DNA of 46,734 nt from Gammaproteobacteria bacterium (GTDB lineage Bacteria; Pseudomonadota; Gammaproteobacteria; Steroidobacterales; GCA-2729495), in contig JASJBD010000069.1 in assembly GCA_030066665.1 (NCBI GenBank), positions 1-46,734 on the forward strand, written 5' to 3'. The position numbers and the translations under genes were made by a program. How positions within the stretch are numbered: position 1 is the stretch's first letter; every line of letters starts with the position of its first letter. The notes beneath the pieces were generated by a model. It was not told where the DNA came from. It searched no databases and worked only from the letters and a program-made list of their open reading frames with translations. This document shows positions 32,998 through 43,700 of this stretch, one piece after another.

Positions 32998-35106
32998 ATG
33001 CGGGTCCACCCACGAACTGCCGGCCTGATTGCCATTCTTCTCGTCGCAACGGCGAACCAGGCGGCCGCGCAGAACGGTAGCCGCCCGGACAAATCGCGCT
33101 GGAAATGCAAGTCCTGCGAAATGCCGATCGGTTGGTCGCAAGACTACGAAGCCGGCATCATAGGTGTCAGCGATAGTTCGGCGCTCTTCGGTCGCTATAC
33201 CGGTCTGAACGAAAGCGGCGGTTACGCAGCGTTCGACCTGCGGATCAACTACCGCGGCAATGGGTCGGGTTACCTCGATATTCAGGGCGATCAACTTGGA
33301 CTGGATTCACGTTTCATTGGGGTGACGGGAGGCCAGCAGGGCGTCTGGGATGTCCGGGGATACTGGGACGAGTTGCCGCGGTTTCAGTTTGATACCACTC
33401 GCAGCCCCTATGACAGCATCGGTTCGTCGACGCTGAGTCGACCGGCAGGCTGGGTGCGCGCGCCCAACACACAGGGCATGACTGCACTACCGGCCACACT
33501 TCGCGACAACAACATCGAGCAGGAGCGCAAGACCCATGGCCTGGGTGTATCGTTGCGGCCTTGGCGGAATCTGCGGCTCATTGCCGACTACCGTCACACC
33601 GACCAGGAGGGCATCCGCAACCAGCCCGGCGCTTTCCTGACTGCCGCCACGGAACTGACGCAGCCGATCGATTTTCAGACCGACGAAATCACCTTGGGAA
33701 TTGGCTATGGCGGCAGCTCCTGGGACGCGGAGATCAATTACTACGGCTCGTTCTTCGATAACGATGGTGCCGGTTACACCTGGCAGAATCTTTATACGCC
33801 AATTGTTGGGGCCGAGGCGGGGCAGCACGCGCAGCCGCCCGATAATGAATTCCAGCAGGTGGCGTTATCGGGTGCCTGGCGCGGACCCGCTCGCACGACT
33901 CTGACCGGTCGGGTTGCTCTGGGTCGCATGGAGCAGAACGAGCAATTCTTACCTTACACGACGAATGCGGGCATCCCGACATCACCCTTACCGCGCCAGA
34001 GTTTTGCTGGAGAAGTCGATACGACCAACGTTTATCTGCGGGCGACCAGCAGTCCCTGGCGGCCATTGCGACTGAATGCCGAGTATCGGCTGGACGAGCG
34101 TGATAACAAATCAGTGGTCGACAGTTACGCCTACGTCGTGATGGATGCAGCGCCCGGCGGCAGTGTACTGAACCTGCCGTACGGCTATGAGCGTAATCGG
34201 TTCGCACTGGATGGCGACCTGCGAATCGCCCGTTGGCTGCGGGTCGCGCTCGGCTGGGGTCGCAAGGAGACCGAACGCAATCTCCAGGAGCGGGCGACGA
34301 CCGAGGCCGATCGCATCTGGACCAAGGCGCGTCTTAACTACAACGCCGTTATCGACGCAACGCTGTTGCTGTCGCGCGAGGAACGCGACGGTTCGGCGTA
34401 CGAATCTCTGACCGGGACAACAGCGCCGCAGAATCCACTGATGCGGAAGTATTATCTGGCGGATCGGGATCGCGACACATTCGAGTTCCGCCTGGGTATG
34501 ACGCCATCCGATCTAGTCAGCATATCGTTTCTCAGCCGCTACGCCGAGGACGACTATACCGATACTGCGATCGGGTTGCTGAGAAGCGAGGACACCAGTT
34601 GGACGGTCGACGGCTCGATCGCCACGGGCGGTGGCAACGCGCTGTATGCCGCTTACACTCGCGAAGTCATCGAATCGGATCAGGCCAACAGCCAGAACTT
34701 CGGCAGACCCGACTGGCTGGGTCTGGGTCGCGACGAATTTGACACCGTGGTGATTGGCTTCCTGATGCCGAAACTGGCGAAGGACAAGGTTAAGCTGAAT
34801 ATCGATTACACCTGGGCCAAGTCCAAAGGTGAGGTCGGCATCGAGTTCGCCAATTCGAGCCAGGGTGGGCCTTTTCCGAACCTGAAGACCGAATTAAACA
34901 GCCTGCGGTTGTCGCTCGACTACGCCTGGCGGGAAGACCTGACTTTTCGCTTTGGCTACTGGTTCGAGAGTTTCGATTCGTCCGACTGGGCGCTGGATGG
35001 CGTCGAACCCGCGACCGTGAACAATTTGGTATCGCTAGGCGCCGACGCTCACGGCTACGACGTAAATACTTTCCTGGTGTCGTTCGTCTATCGCCCGGGT
35101 CAGTAA
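32998..35106 (+). CDS. mtrB: MtrB/PioB-family outer-membrane beta-barrel porin of the electron conduit
   Basis: 702 residues from the ATG at 32998, four bases after the mtrA stop. Signal peptide (TAGLIAILLVATANQAAA-Q), then a CxxC at Cys37/Cys40 (WKCKSCEMP), a conserved feature near the N-terminus of MtrB-type proteins. The rest alternates polar and hydrophobic residues in long strands with Tyr and Trp girdles (for example YAAFDLRINYRGNGSGYLDI and RVALGWGRKETERNLQ), as expected for a 26-strand-type barrel. It ends in an outer-membrane-like C-terminus (NTFLVSFVYRPGQ), where the penultimate region carries aromatic residues. MtrB sheaths MtrA and brings it to MtrC. The length is close to known MtrB proteins. 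Confidence 0.92.
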   Translation: MRVHPRTAGLIAILLVATANQAAAQNGSRPDKSRWKCKSCEMPIGWSQDYEAGIIGVSDSSALFGRYTGLNESGGYAAFDLRINYRGNGSGYLDIQGDQLGLDSRFIGVTGGQQGVWDVRGYWDELPRFQFDTTRSPYDSIGSSTLSRPAGWVRAPNTQGMTALPATLRDNNIEQERKTHGLGVSLRPWRNLRLIADYRHTDQEGIRNQPGAFLTAATELTQPIDFQTDEITLGIGYGGSSWDAEINYYGSFFDNDGAGYTWQNLYTPIVGAEAGQHAQPPDNEFQQVALSGAWRGPARTTLTGRVALGRMEQNEQFLPYTTNAGIPTSPLPRQSFAGEVDTTNVYLRATSSPWRPLRLNAEYRLDERDNKSVVDSYAYVVMDAAPGGSVLNLPYGYERNRFALDGDLRIARWLRVALGWGRKETERNLQERATTEADRIWTKARLNYNAVIDATLLLSREERDGSAYESLTGTTAPQNPLMRKYYLADRDRDTFEFRLGMTPSDLVSISFLSRYAEDDYTDTAIGLLRSEDTSWTVDGSIATGGGNALYAAYTREVIESDQANSQNFGRPDWLGLGRDEFDTVVIGFLMPKLAKDKVKLNIDYTWAKSKGEVGIEFANSSQGGPFPNLKTELNSLRLSLDYAWREDLTFRFGYWFESFDSSDWALDGVEPATVNNLVSLGADAHGYDVNTFLVSFVYRPGQ

Positions 35107-35118
35107 ACGCACCGCAAT

Positions 35119-36396
35119 TCAAGCGCGCATCAATTCAATCTCGTCGTGAATCTGAGCGCGCATGTCGTCGCGCAATCGGTTCACCCCGGTGAAAAACTCG
35201 CGCATCATGATGACCCAGTAATACATGCCACGCTCGGTCAGCCTGATCGTGTCGCCATCGTCCCGAATGGCCCCTAGCAGGCGCATGATCAGAAGCTCCC
35301 GCCACAGTACGCGGAAATATTCATCGCCGAATCGTGCCCGGGCAGCGGCCTTGTTCATGCTCAGTCCGAACAGGGTCATCATGAAATGGTAGCGATGCTG
35401 TTCCAGGCGCGATAGTCGGCGCGAGCGCGTGATCGCGTTGCCAAAATCCTGGACCAACCGGTGGTAGCGAGGAATTGAGAATGTCGATGCGTATAGCTGC
35501 CCACCGACATAGGAAAACGCACCGCTACCGGCACCGACGTATTCCTCGTGATTCACAATATACTCGTCGATTAGCCCGGCGTCGCGCGCGAAGCACCAGG
35601 CCGATACAGGTCGATAGGGTGCAGTCATTACCTCACGTATCACTCCGTATTGTTCTTCCTGCAGAGTATTGCCAGTGCCACCCATCTCAGTCGCCATCCG
35701 CCGTCGCGTGCTGCGAGCTGCCATCAGCGGATAGAACGACACCTGCTGGACCGCCAGGCGCTCTCGCAGGATCTCGAGATCACGTGCCAGCGATGCGGTG
35801 CTCTGTCCCGGCAGGCCAAAAATCATGTCGATGTTGAGCGTGTCGAACATCCCGTCGGCCTGCATCAGTCGGACGACGATCTGTTCGGCGCTGCCGTACG
35901 TGTCGTAGCGCTGCATGCGGCGGAGCAGTCTGTCATCGAAGCTCTGCACGCCGACAGACAACCGGTTCACGCCACAGTCCTGCAGTAGTTGCAGTCGATC
36001 CGACTCGAGATGATTCGGGTTCGTTTCGGCGGATATCTGCTCGATCGGAAATAATGATCGGGTCAGATTCAAAGTGCCGGCAAGCTCGCCTGGATCTACC
36101 GTCGGCGTGCCGCCACCGACATATACTTCGGTGAATTGGAAACCGAGCTTGTGGTAATAGCGAATCTCGTCTCGTAGCGCAGCAAAATAGGGTCGGGCTT
36201 TGTCGTCCTTGTACGCCACTCGCTGAAAGGAACAGAAAGGGCAGAGCGCTTCGCAAAACGGGATATGCAGATAGAGCAGATAGTTTGTGTCGGACTGCGG
36301 GGTCGGTGCCTCGACACCGGCCGCCTCGGGACCAAAACTCATCGCGCGACGATTTATCAGGGACATACCGGTGCCGAAGGCACGGGAAACCAGCAT
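35119..36396 (-). CDS. HemN/HemW-family radical SAM protein
   Basis: 425 residues if it starts at the ATG at 36396; later ATGs at 36366 and 36342 are also possible, and none has a strong ribosome binding site. The radical SAM cluster motif is HIPFCEALCPFC (Cys48, Cys52, Cys55), followed by VYVGGGTPT and ETNPNHLESDRL, all typical of coproporphyrinogen III dehydrogenase relatives. The extra Cys that follows the cluster in HemN and HemW (CxC) is Phe57 here. The C-terminal HemN-like domain (LTERGMYYWVIMMREFFTG) is present. Roles in this family include heme synthesis, heme chaperoning and heme breakdown. The neighbouring multiheme cytochrome genes make a heme-related job plausible, but the exact reaction is open. 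Confidence 0.8.
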   Translation of the reverse strand: MLVSRAFGTGMSLINRRAMSFGPEAAGVEAPTPQSDTNYLLYLHIPFCEALCPFCSFQRVAYKDDKARPYFAALRDEIRYYHKLGFQFTEVYVGGGTPTVDPGELAGTLNLTRSLFPIEQISAETNPNHLESDRLQLLQDCGVNRLSVGVQSFDDRLLRRMQRYDTYGSAEQIVVRLMQADGMFDTLNIDMIFGLPGQSTASLARDLEILRERLAVQQVSFYPLMAARSTRRRMATEMGGTGNTLQEEQYGVIREVMTAPYRPVSAWCFARDAGLIDEYIVNHEEYVGAGSGAFSYVGGQLYASTFSIPRYHRLVQDFGNAITRSRRLSRLEQHRYHFMMTLFGLSMNKAAARARFGDEYFRVLWRELLIMRLLGAIRDDGDTIRLTERGMYYWVIMMREFFTGVNRLRDDMRAQIHDEIELMRA

Positions 36397-36437
36397 ATTT
36401 CTTGCTCTGATCGCTTTCAGTCTGGTGAGTATATGGC

Positions 36438-37352
36438 ATGATCTCGGCCGTGAAATCAGTATCAACAGCGGCGGCCTGGGTGTATGCCATGCGTCCAAAA
36501 ACGCTGGCGATGTCGGTGGTGCCCGTCATTGTTGGTACCTGCCTCGCCATGGCGCACGGGTACCCGTTGGTGCCTCACGTGCTGGCGGCGACCTTGTCCG
36601 CGTCTCTTCTAATCCTGATCGCAACGAACTTTTTCAACGATGCATTCGATGGCGAGAAAGGCCACGATGATCCCGATATTCGGCTCGGGCCACCGCGTGC
36701 CGTGGCCTCTGGCTGGCTGCCCGCCGCGCAGGTTCGCAACGCCGCTGTCGGTGTCCTGTTTTGTGTATTCCTGCTGGGCCTCTTTCTGGTTACGCGGGGC
36801 GGGTGGCCTATCTTGCTAATTGGCCTGACCAGCATGCTGGCGACGCTTGCGTACAGCGCGGGTCCGGCACCGATTTCATCGGGGCCCGCCGGTGAGGTAC
36901 TTGTCATCATCTACTTTGGCCTGGCGGCTGTGTTCGGGAGTTACTACCTGCAGTCCGGCGTGTTCCATATTGATGCGTTGATCTGCGGGCTGCTGATTGG
37001 TCTGCCGGCCGCTGGTGTGCTGATGGTCAACAACTACCGCGATCGCGTAAACGACGGCAACGCCGGCCGTCGCACGCTCGCTATCGTTTGCGGACCGGCA
37101 CTGGCGCGCCTGGCTTACGCCGTTTGCGTACTCGCGCCGTTGATTCTGTTACTGCCGGGCGTCGGCACTCGCTGGCACTGGCTGCCACTGCTGACACTCC
37201 CGCTGGCGCTGGTCCTGGTCTTTAGACTCTACACGACGCCGATCGGCCGGGAACTGAACAAGCTGTTGGCCGGTACGGTCGGTTATCAGGCGTTGCTGGG
37301 TTTCTTGCTGTGCCTCGGTTGGTGGATGCCGATTACGTCGATTGACTCGTAG
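36438..37352 (+). CDS. menA: MenA-type 1,4-dihydroxy-2-naphthoate polyprenyltransferase (UbiA superfamily)
   Basis: 304 residues, about nine membrane helices. MenA-like features in order: MRPKTLAMSVVPVIVGT at the N-terminus, the first Asp-rich site NDAFDGEKGHDDPD (Asn67, Asp68, Asp71), the LGPPRAVASG segment, LAYSAGPAPISSGPAGEVLV, GSYYLQSG and the second site MVNNYRDRVNDGNAGRRTLA (Asn198, Asp202, Asp206). MenA joins the polyprenyl tail to dihydroxynaphthoate, giving demethylmenaquinone. Menaquinone is the usual low-potential donor to CymA/NapC-type proteins, which fits the neighbouring electron-transfer locus. Divergent from the HemN-like gene by 41 bases; convergent with the giant surface protein gene (25-base gap). 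Confidence 0.85.
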   Translation: MISAVKSVSTAAAWVYAMRPKTLAMSVVPVIVGTCLAMAHGYPLVPHVLAATLSASLLILIATNFFNDAFDGEKGHDDPDIRLGPPRAVASGWLPAAQVRNAAVGVLFCVFLLGLFLVTRGGWPILLIGLTSMLATLAYSAGPAPISSGPAGEVLVIIYFGLAAVFGSYYLQSGVFHIDALICGLLIGLPAAGVLMVNNYRDRVNDGNAGRRTLAIVCGPALARLAYAVCVLAPLILLLPGVGTRWHWLPLLTLPLALVLVFRLYTTPIGRELNKLLAGTVGYQALLGFLLCLGWWMPITSIDS

Positions 37353-37377
37353 CGCGTCTCGCCGTGCTGGCAAAACA

Positions 37378-37767
37378 TCACTCGTACGTGATGTCGTCGA
37401 CACCAAGGGCCCAGCCGTTGGTGTACTGAATGGTGACGCTCGTTGCCGGCAGCGTCCAACCGGTGTTTATCGTGATCAGTCCGCCTGCAGTAATCGCCTG
37501 GACGAAGTTCTGACCAGCATCATCCGTCAGCGTCAACGTCCCGGAGCTCGTCGTGAACACCTCGATGCTCTGCAACGTCCGGGGCTGTCCGGCAAATGTA
37601 AAGCTCCGTGCAGAGCCGGCCCCGGAATCGAAGAAGATATGGTTGGTCGGATTCGGTCCGAATGCCGTCTCCCACCGCCATTGCCCGACACCGAAATCGA
37701 TACCCTCAAAGACACCGTTCAACAGGTCAAACGAGCTACCCGGCGGAGTCGGCGTATCGAAGTCGAC
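37378..37767 (-). repeat. Module A, copy 3 (C-terminal)
   Basis: VDFDTPTPPG, FEGIDFG, QWRWETAFGPNPTNHIFF, SGAGSARSF, LTLTDDAGQ, LGVDDITYE. The giant protein ends exactly at the end of this module, with no sorting signal after it. It begins at about residue 2316. Confidence 0.75.
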
Positions 37768-40700
37768 GGTCACAGGATTGCCTGGAGTCGCCGGGTCGAT
37801 CGTCAGCGTGAGGCTGTTGGATGTCCCGCCGCCCGGCGCCGGGGTGAAGACCGTGATGGCCGCTGTCCCGGTGGTGGCAATGTCCGCGGCGCTGATGTCG
37901 GCTGATAGCTGATTGGCGTTGATAAAGGTCGTGGGTCGATTCGCGCCATTCCAGCGCACGACAGACTGGCTGGTCAGGTTTTGTCCGTTCACGTTCAGCG
38001 TCAAGGCGACACCACCTTCGGTGACCGTATCCGGCTGCAGCTGCGTAATAGCCGGTATCGGGTTGTTCGCGGTGATAGTGAAATTCTGCGGTGCCGACGT
38101 GCCGCCACCCGGCGCTGGGGTGAACACGGTGACGGCCGCTGTCCCGGCGGTGGCCACGTCGGCAGCAGTAATTGCCGCCCGGAGTTCGGTAGGCGAAACA
38201 AAGGTTGTCGGACGATCGGCGCCATTCCAGCGTACGATCGAGCTGTTCACGAATCCGGTGCCGGTCAGGGTCAGGTCAAAGCCGCTGCTGCCCGCTGCGA
38301 TCGCGGCCGGTGCAATTGTCGTGACGACGGGGGCTGGATTAACTTGCTGGCCAAGACTGATGACATAGAAATTGTCGTAATTGTCACCGCGGTCCCACCA
38401 CTTGGCGAAGCCAACACTTCCGGCGTTGACAATTGGGGCCGGCATGGCAGCTGGCCGTGTTGGTGTAGATTCACAGAACAGGCCCGGAGTGGGCTGTGTC
38501 GATGCATCGTGTGTCGCTGATCCAGAGGCAACAACTTGCCAACTTTGCCCGTCGAACTGATCCAGAAAACCTGTGAAACTGACCGGGTTAGTCCCCGTTA
38601 CACGCACCCTGAAGCGGTATCGCTCCCCGACCTCCAGAGCAACGGGTAATGGCAAGGTATCTATGTAGCACTCGCCCTCGACCACGCCCTGAGCTGCGAA
38701 TACAAGTTCGGCAGGCAGGGGTGCATAATCGTTGATAAAGAAAATGTAACTATTGAGCGTCGCGGGTTGCGTGACGGAATCACGCTGTATCCGCGTGTGA
38801 ATCTGCGGGAAATTACCGTCCGGAAGACGCGGCAGTCGCACGAACTCTATGCCGGCTTCAATTTCAAGTGCATCCTCGGCCAATGGCCGGTAAACAATTG
38901 AATCGACATAACCAGTCGTGCCGGTATCGATACTGGTGATCTGATTGCCCGAGAGTGCAAACGCGTTCGGAAGTTTTTCCGTCCATGCATTCCCGATCGC
39001 CGGGTCGTCCGGTCGATTGAAATTGTCATAGAACAATGAGTCGCCAGGTTGGAGCACGAAAAAGCTCTCGGCTTGTGAGCTTCCACCCCCCGGAGTGGGA
39101 CTGAAGACGGTAATGGCCACGATACCTGGCTGACCCAAGCTTCCGGCCGCTATGGTCGCTAGCAATTCGTTGGCAGAAACGAAAGTTGTCGGTATATCGG
39201 CACCATTGAGCCGCACGACTGAATCTGTGCTGAAGTCGGTTCCCGTCAACGTTAGCTGAACCGGGCCGCTATTCACTTGCGTCGAACGCGGCGTGACGTT
39301 CGTAAGAACAGGCTCGGGATTAGGATCCGGCGCGGCCGGATCGATCGTGAAGGTTGCGGTGCCCGACGTGCCGCCACCGGGCGCCGGATTGAAGACAGTC
39401 ACCGTGGCCGTTCCCTCGGTCGCAATATCGGTTGCTGTGATGGTGGCCTGCAGTTGATTCGCCGACACGAAAGTCGTGGCGCGATTGGCGCCGTTCCAGC
39501 GCACTATGGAGGCGGCAACGAAATCTGCACCGTTCACGGTCAGTGTGAATCCGGGATCTCCAGCAGTGGCGGAGGTCGGTGCGATCCCGGTCACGCCGGG
39601 CACGGGATTCGGATCCGGCGCAGCCGGATCGATCGTAAAGGTTGCCGGTCCGGACGTACCGCCACCGGGAGCCGGATTGAAGACCGTCACCGCGGCCGTT
39701 CCTTCGGTCGCAATATCGGCCGCCGTAATCGTTGCCTGCAGTTGATTCGCCGACACGAAAGTCGTGGCGCGATTGGCCCCGTTCCAGCGCACGATGGAGG
39801 CGGCAACGAAATCTGCGCCGTTCACGGTCAGTGTGAATCCGGGATCTCCCGCCGTGGCGGCAGTCGGCGCAATCCCGGTAACTGCGGGCACGGGATTTGT
39901 CTGCCCGCCGCCGTCGGCGACATACACGATGTCGTCGAGCCCCAACGCCCAGCCCGCAGTGAAATTCACGGTGACTGTCGTCGACGGCACCGTCCAACCA
40001 GTGGTAACAGTTTGCAGGCTGCCGGGCGTCACGGCTTGGGAAATGTTCTGCCCCTGGTCATCCGAGAGCGTCAATGTACCGGTAGTCCCGGAAAATACTC
40101 GGAGGCTTTGCAATGTCGCAGGTGCCGGATTGAACTGGAAGGTTCGGCTGGTTCCGGCTCCCGAGTGGAAGAAAATATGGTTCGTCGGATTCGGGCCGAA
40201 CGCCGTGTCCCATCGCCATGCGTTGGCACCGAAATCAATGCCTTCAAATATGCCATTCAGCAGGGAGAATGGGGCGCCGGGTGGGACGGGATCGTCGAAT
40301 GTCACCGTTACCTCGGTGCCGCCGCCACCCGCCTCAATGGTCAATACCTGCGGATTCGACGTGCCGCCGCCCGGCGCTGGATTGAATACCGTCACAGACG
40401 CGGCGCCCGCCGTGGCGAGGTCAGCCGCGGTGATCGCAGCGGTCAATTCCGTGCCGGAAACGAATGTCGTGGCGCGATCCGCACCGTTCCAACGCACGAC
40501 CGAGTTGGCCAGGAAGTCAGTTCCTGTGACCGTCAGGTTCAGGCCGGGGTCACCAGCCGTGGCCAGCTGCGGCGCGATACCAGTCGTTGCGGGTAGCGGG
40601 TTGCCCGGCGCGTTGATCGTGAAGGTTTGCGGATTTGACGTGCCTCCGCCAGGCGCCGGGTTGAATACGGTCACGGCCGCCGTGCCTGCCGTCGCGACAT

Positions 40701-43700
40701 CCGCAGTGGTGATTGTCGCCGTGAGCTCGTTGGCCGACACGAAGGTCGTGGCACGATCCGTGCCGTTCCAGCGAACGACGGATCCCGCAATGAAGTTTGT
40801 CCCGTTGACGGTTAGTGGGAAACCGGCATCGCCGGCAGTCGCCGTGGCCGGCGCGAGGCCGCTGGTTGCCGGCAACGGGTTACCAGCCGCCGTGATCGTG
40901 AAAGTCAGCGTATTGGAAACGCCGCCGCCGGGGGCCGGATTGAATACCGTGACGGCTGCGGTACCAGCGGTCGCGATATCGGCGGCCGGGATGGTCGCAT
41001 CCAGTTGAGTCCCGGAGACAAACGTGGTGGTTCGATCGGCGCCGTTCCAGCGTACTATGGAACCCGCGGCGAAATTCGTGCCGTCAAGGCGCAGGGTGAA
41101 TCCCGGATCTCCGGCAGGAGCCGAGTTGGGTGTCAACGTGTTGATCGTTGGTGCGGGCGGCAAAGCCTGCAGCGGCAGCTGCACGAATTCGGCCATGGAC
41201 GGCACGCCGGCGGTGTTGATCAGGAACAACATGTAGTAGCCGGGCGGCGCCTGGTTAAAGTTCGCCGGTGCGTCGATTTGCAGGTCGTTACCGACAACCT
41301 GGAAGTTCAGCGGGATGAAACGCTGGTTCTGGTCGAATGCATGTGTCACCGCGCCCGGACGCAGCAGCGTGACCTGCGCGACATCCGCGGCATCCGGTGT
41401 ATTGACGATGAAGGATTCACCAATGCTGATAGCGGGTGGTGCCGCTGCAATTGTCGGTCGCGCGCCACGGAACAGGTAGGGCGGCGAGAAGATCTCGGCG
41501 GAGAACTCATTCGGGACATTCGGTGAGCCGGCGCGGCCACTGCCGGTCACCAGAACCCGACCGTCGGGCAGCAGCAGCCCCGTCGAATGGTACGAGCGCG
41601 ACCGCTCCATGCCTGCCATCGTGGACCAGGTTTCGGTCTGCGTATCCCAGATTTCGGCTGCGTAAACGGCCTGTGAATCATCACCTTCATCGGTGGTCTG
41701 CAGGCCGCCGGTAACGATGACATTGCCGTCCGGCAGCATTGTCAGCGTGTGATAGCCCCTCGGGAACGCCATCGAGCCCACCTGTCGCCAGGTCGGGCTG
41801 GGCTGATTGAAGTCGATCACGTAGGCATCGTTCACGGTCGGTGATGGCGGCAGATCGACGTCGGCGGGCGTGCCAGACTTGATGACCACGCCGGGACGGT
41901 ACATGGCGGCACTGCCGCCGGTGACCGGATTGGGATCGATTGTCGTCCAGGTGCTCGTATCAACATCGAGCACCAGCGTCTCGGTGTCGGCCTCATCGGA
42001 CCCTGCATACGCTACGCGACCGTCCGGTAGCTGGAACATGAACGGATACAACGGCATGAGCAGGCTGGCATCCGTCAATTCCGTCCAGGTGTTTGTTGCC
42101 GGATCGAACACCTCCGGCGTGCGCGAGACGCAAGCGAAGCGATTCTGGCAAACGGATGTGCCGGACACGGCCAGAACACGGCCGTCGGCCAGGGTCGTTG
42201 CAGTGGGATACCAGCGGCGGTTCGCCATAGGAGTTTGCGGTATCCAGGTGCGAGTGAGCGGATCGAATATGTTGGCCGTGGTCGTACCGACGAACGCGCT
42301 TCCATCGTGGCCGCCAACGACCAGGGCACGGCCATCCTCGAGAGTCACCAGGCCGGAGCAGAATTGATTGCTGACGTTTGGTACCGCAGTGAGTTGCTGT
42401 GTTTGCCACTCGAATACCCAGGCATTGGCGCCTTCCTCGAAGCCGTCCCACATCAGCACATCGCCGGTGTGAAACAGAATGTTGTTCATCGCGACGATTG
42501 GCAGTGGAATCGGCGCCGCCCACTGGCCCACATCAGCGGGATCGGTTGATGGGGCATCGTTCTGCACCGTCACGGTAACTGCCGCTGATGTAGTCGAGTT
42601 ACCGGCAATGTCACGCGCAATGGCGGTCAATACGTACGCGCCGTCCTGGACCGTCGTCGTGTTCCAGTTCAGTTCATACGGCGGAACGGCATCGCCAACC
42701 TGCAGAAGACTCCCGCCAACGTAGAACTCAACGATACCGATGCCGATGTTGTCGGTCGCATCCGCAGTGATACTGATTGTTCCCGAGACATTGGCGAGGT
42801 TTGCCGGTGCTGTGATTGCCACGGTTGGCGGCACGGGGTCGGACGGATCCGGCAAATTGGTGAATGTGACTGAGGCGTCGACAAAGCTCGTGACATGCGT
42901 GTGGTTCGATCGGACCACAAATGCCGAAATCGTGTGCGTGCCGGGAGCGACGTTCGGAACGGTGTAGTTGCCGTCAGCATCGTAGTCGGGACGCTCTGGC
43001 CCATCGTCGAGCGCGAAGTGGACGTGGTCGACTTCCAGCAAGCTGCCGCCGAGTGTGTAGGTAACATCGATCGATGTCCCCGTCACGGTTTCCCCATCTG
43101 TTGGTGAGACAATCTGCAGCTGCGGCCCATACGGCGAATCCGAGACCCGCGCCGGACCGGCTGGAGTACCGCCAACGTTGCGCGCGCCGTCGCTGGGGCC
43201 GCCCGCCGCACCCGACGAGTCGTTGATCACATCGCCGGTGGCTTCATTGAAATCGTACAGCGCGACGGTATTCCCGTCGGTTATGACGGGCTGGGCCGGA
43301 GGCGTGAATGGACCGGTGAACCGCAGAACATTCGACATCCGGGTCTGATCGACCCATCCGTTGAACGCGTCCGCGCCTGGATTCTGGTCGTGCGGTTCCG
43401 CGCCGACAACGAGGAAGGGTTCACTGAGCGTGCAAGGCTGATCATCTGTCGGGCCGCAGTTGTTACTCGGTGTAGCAGCGTCGGGATACGAAATATCGCC
43501 ATCCGGGCCGTCGGCCTCGGCCTCGAGCTGGCCGTCGAGATAAATCCACAGGCGTCCATCGGCAAGCCGGCGCTGGAGCGCAACATGGTGCCACTGGTCA
43601 TCCAGCACATTGGTTGTTCCACAAAGCGTGAACGCACCAGTCGCATCGCCATCGACGCCGAATGCCAGTACGCCGCCGGCAATCGATGCGCCGAAACTCC

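Larger units (their letters stand above)
37775..41165 (-). repeat. Eight TIG/IPT-like repeats in three blocks within the giant gene
   Basis: Each repeat is about 92-96 residues and carries the same landmarks: a TAGDPGFTLTVNGxxF strand, SIVRWNGADRxTTFVS, LxATITAADIATxGTAAVTVF and NPAPGGGTSxPxTFTI. The RWNG-type motif is encoded near 41045, 40765, 40488, 39780, 39492, 39207, 38223 and 37948. This gives blocks of three, three and two, separated by module A copy 2 and by a beta-rich domain. TIG repeats are Ig-like folds common in surface proteins and probably serve as spacers or binding units. The sixth repeat (39207) is the most divergent. Confidence 0.85.

Noticed and set aside
29692..35106. 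DMSO reductase (dmsEF-type) operon
   Set aside because: The decaheme gene is of the MtrA/DmsE family, but no molybdopterin reductase gene (dmsA or dmsB) is present, while a surface decaheme lipoprotein is; an MtrCAB-type conduit fits better.
37378..37450. C-terminal sorting signal (PEP-CTERM or T9SS-like) on the giant protein
   Set aside because: The protein ends in the module A strand LGVDDITYE with no hydrophobic helix, basic tail or conserved sorting motif.
39277..41008. Two long plus-strand open frames with internal repeats
   Set aside because: They are antisense to the TIG repeats of the giant gene; their repetition reflects the DNA repeats on the other strand, and there is no ribosome binding site or signal peptide.
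37775..41165. Regularly spaced repeats suggesting a CRISPR array
   Set aside because: Period is about 275-288 bases, repeats are protein coding and there are no short spacers; these are TIG domains.
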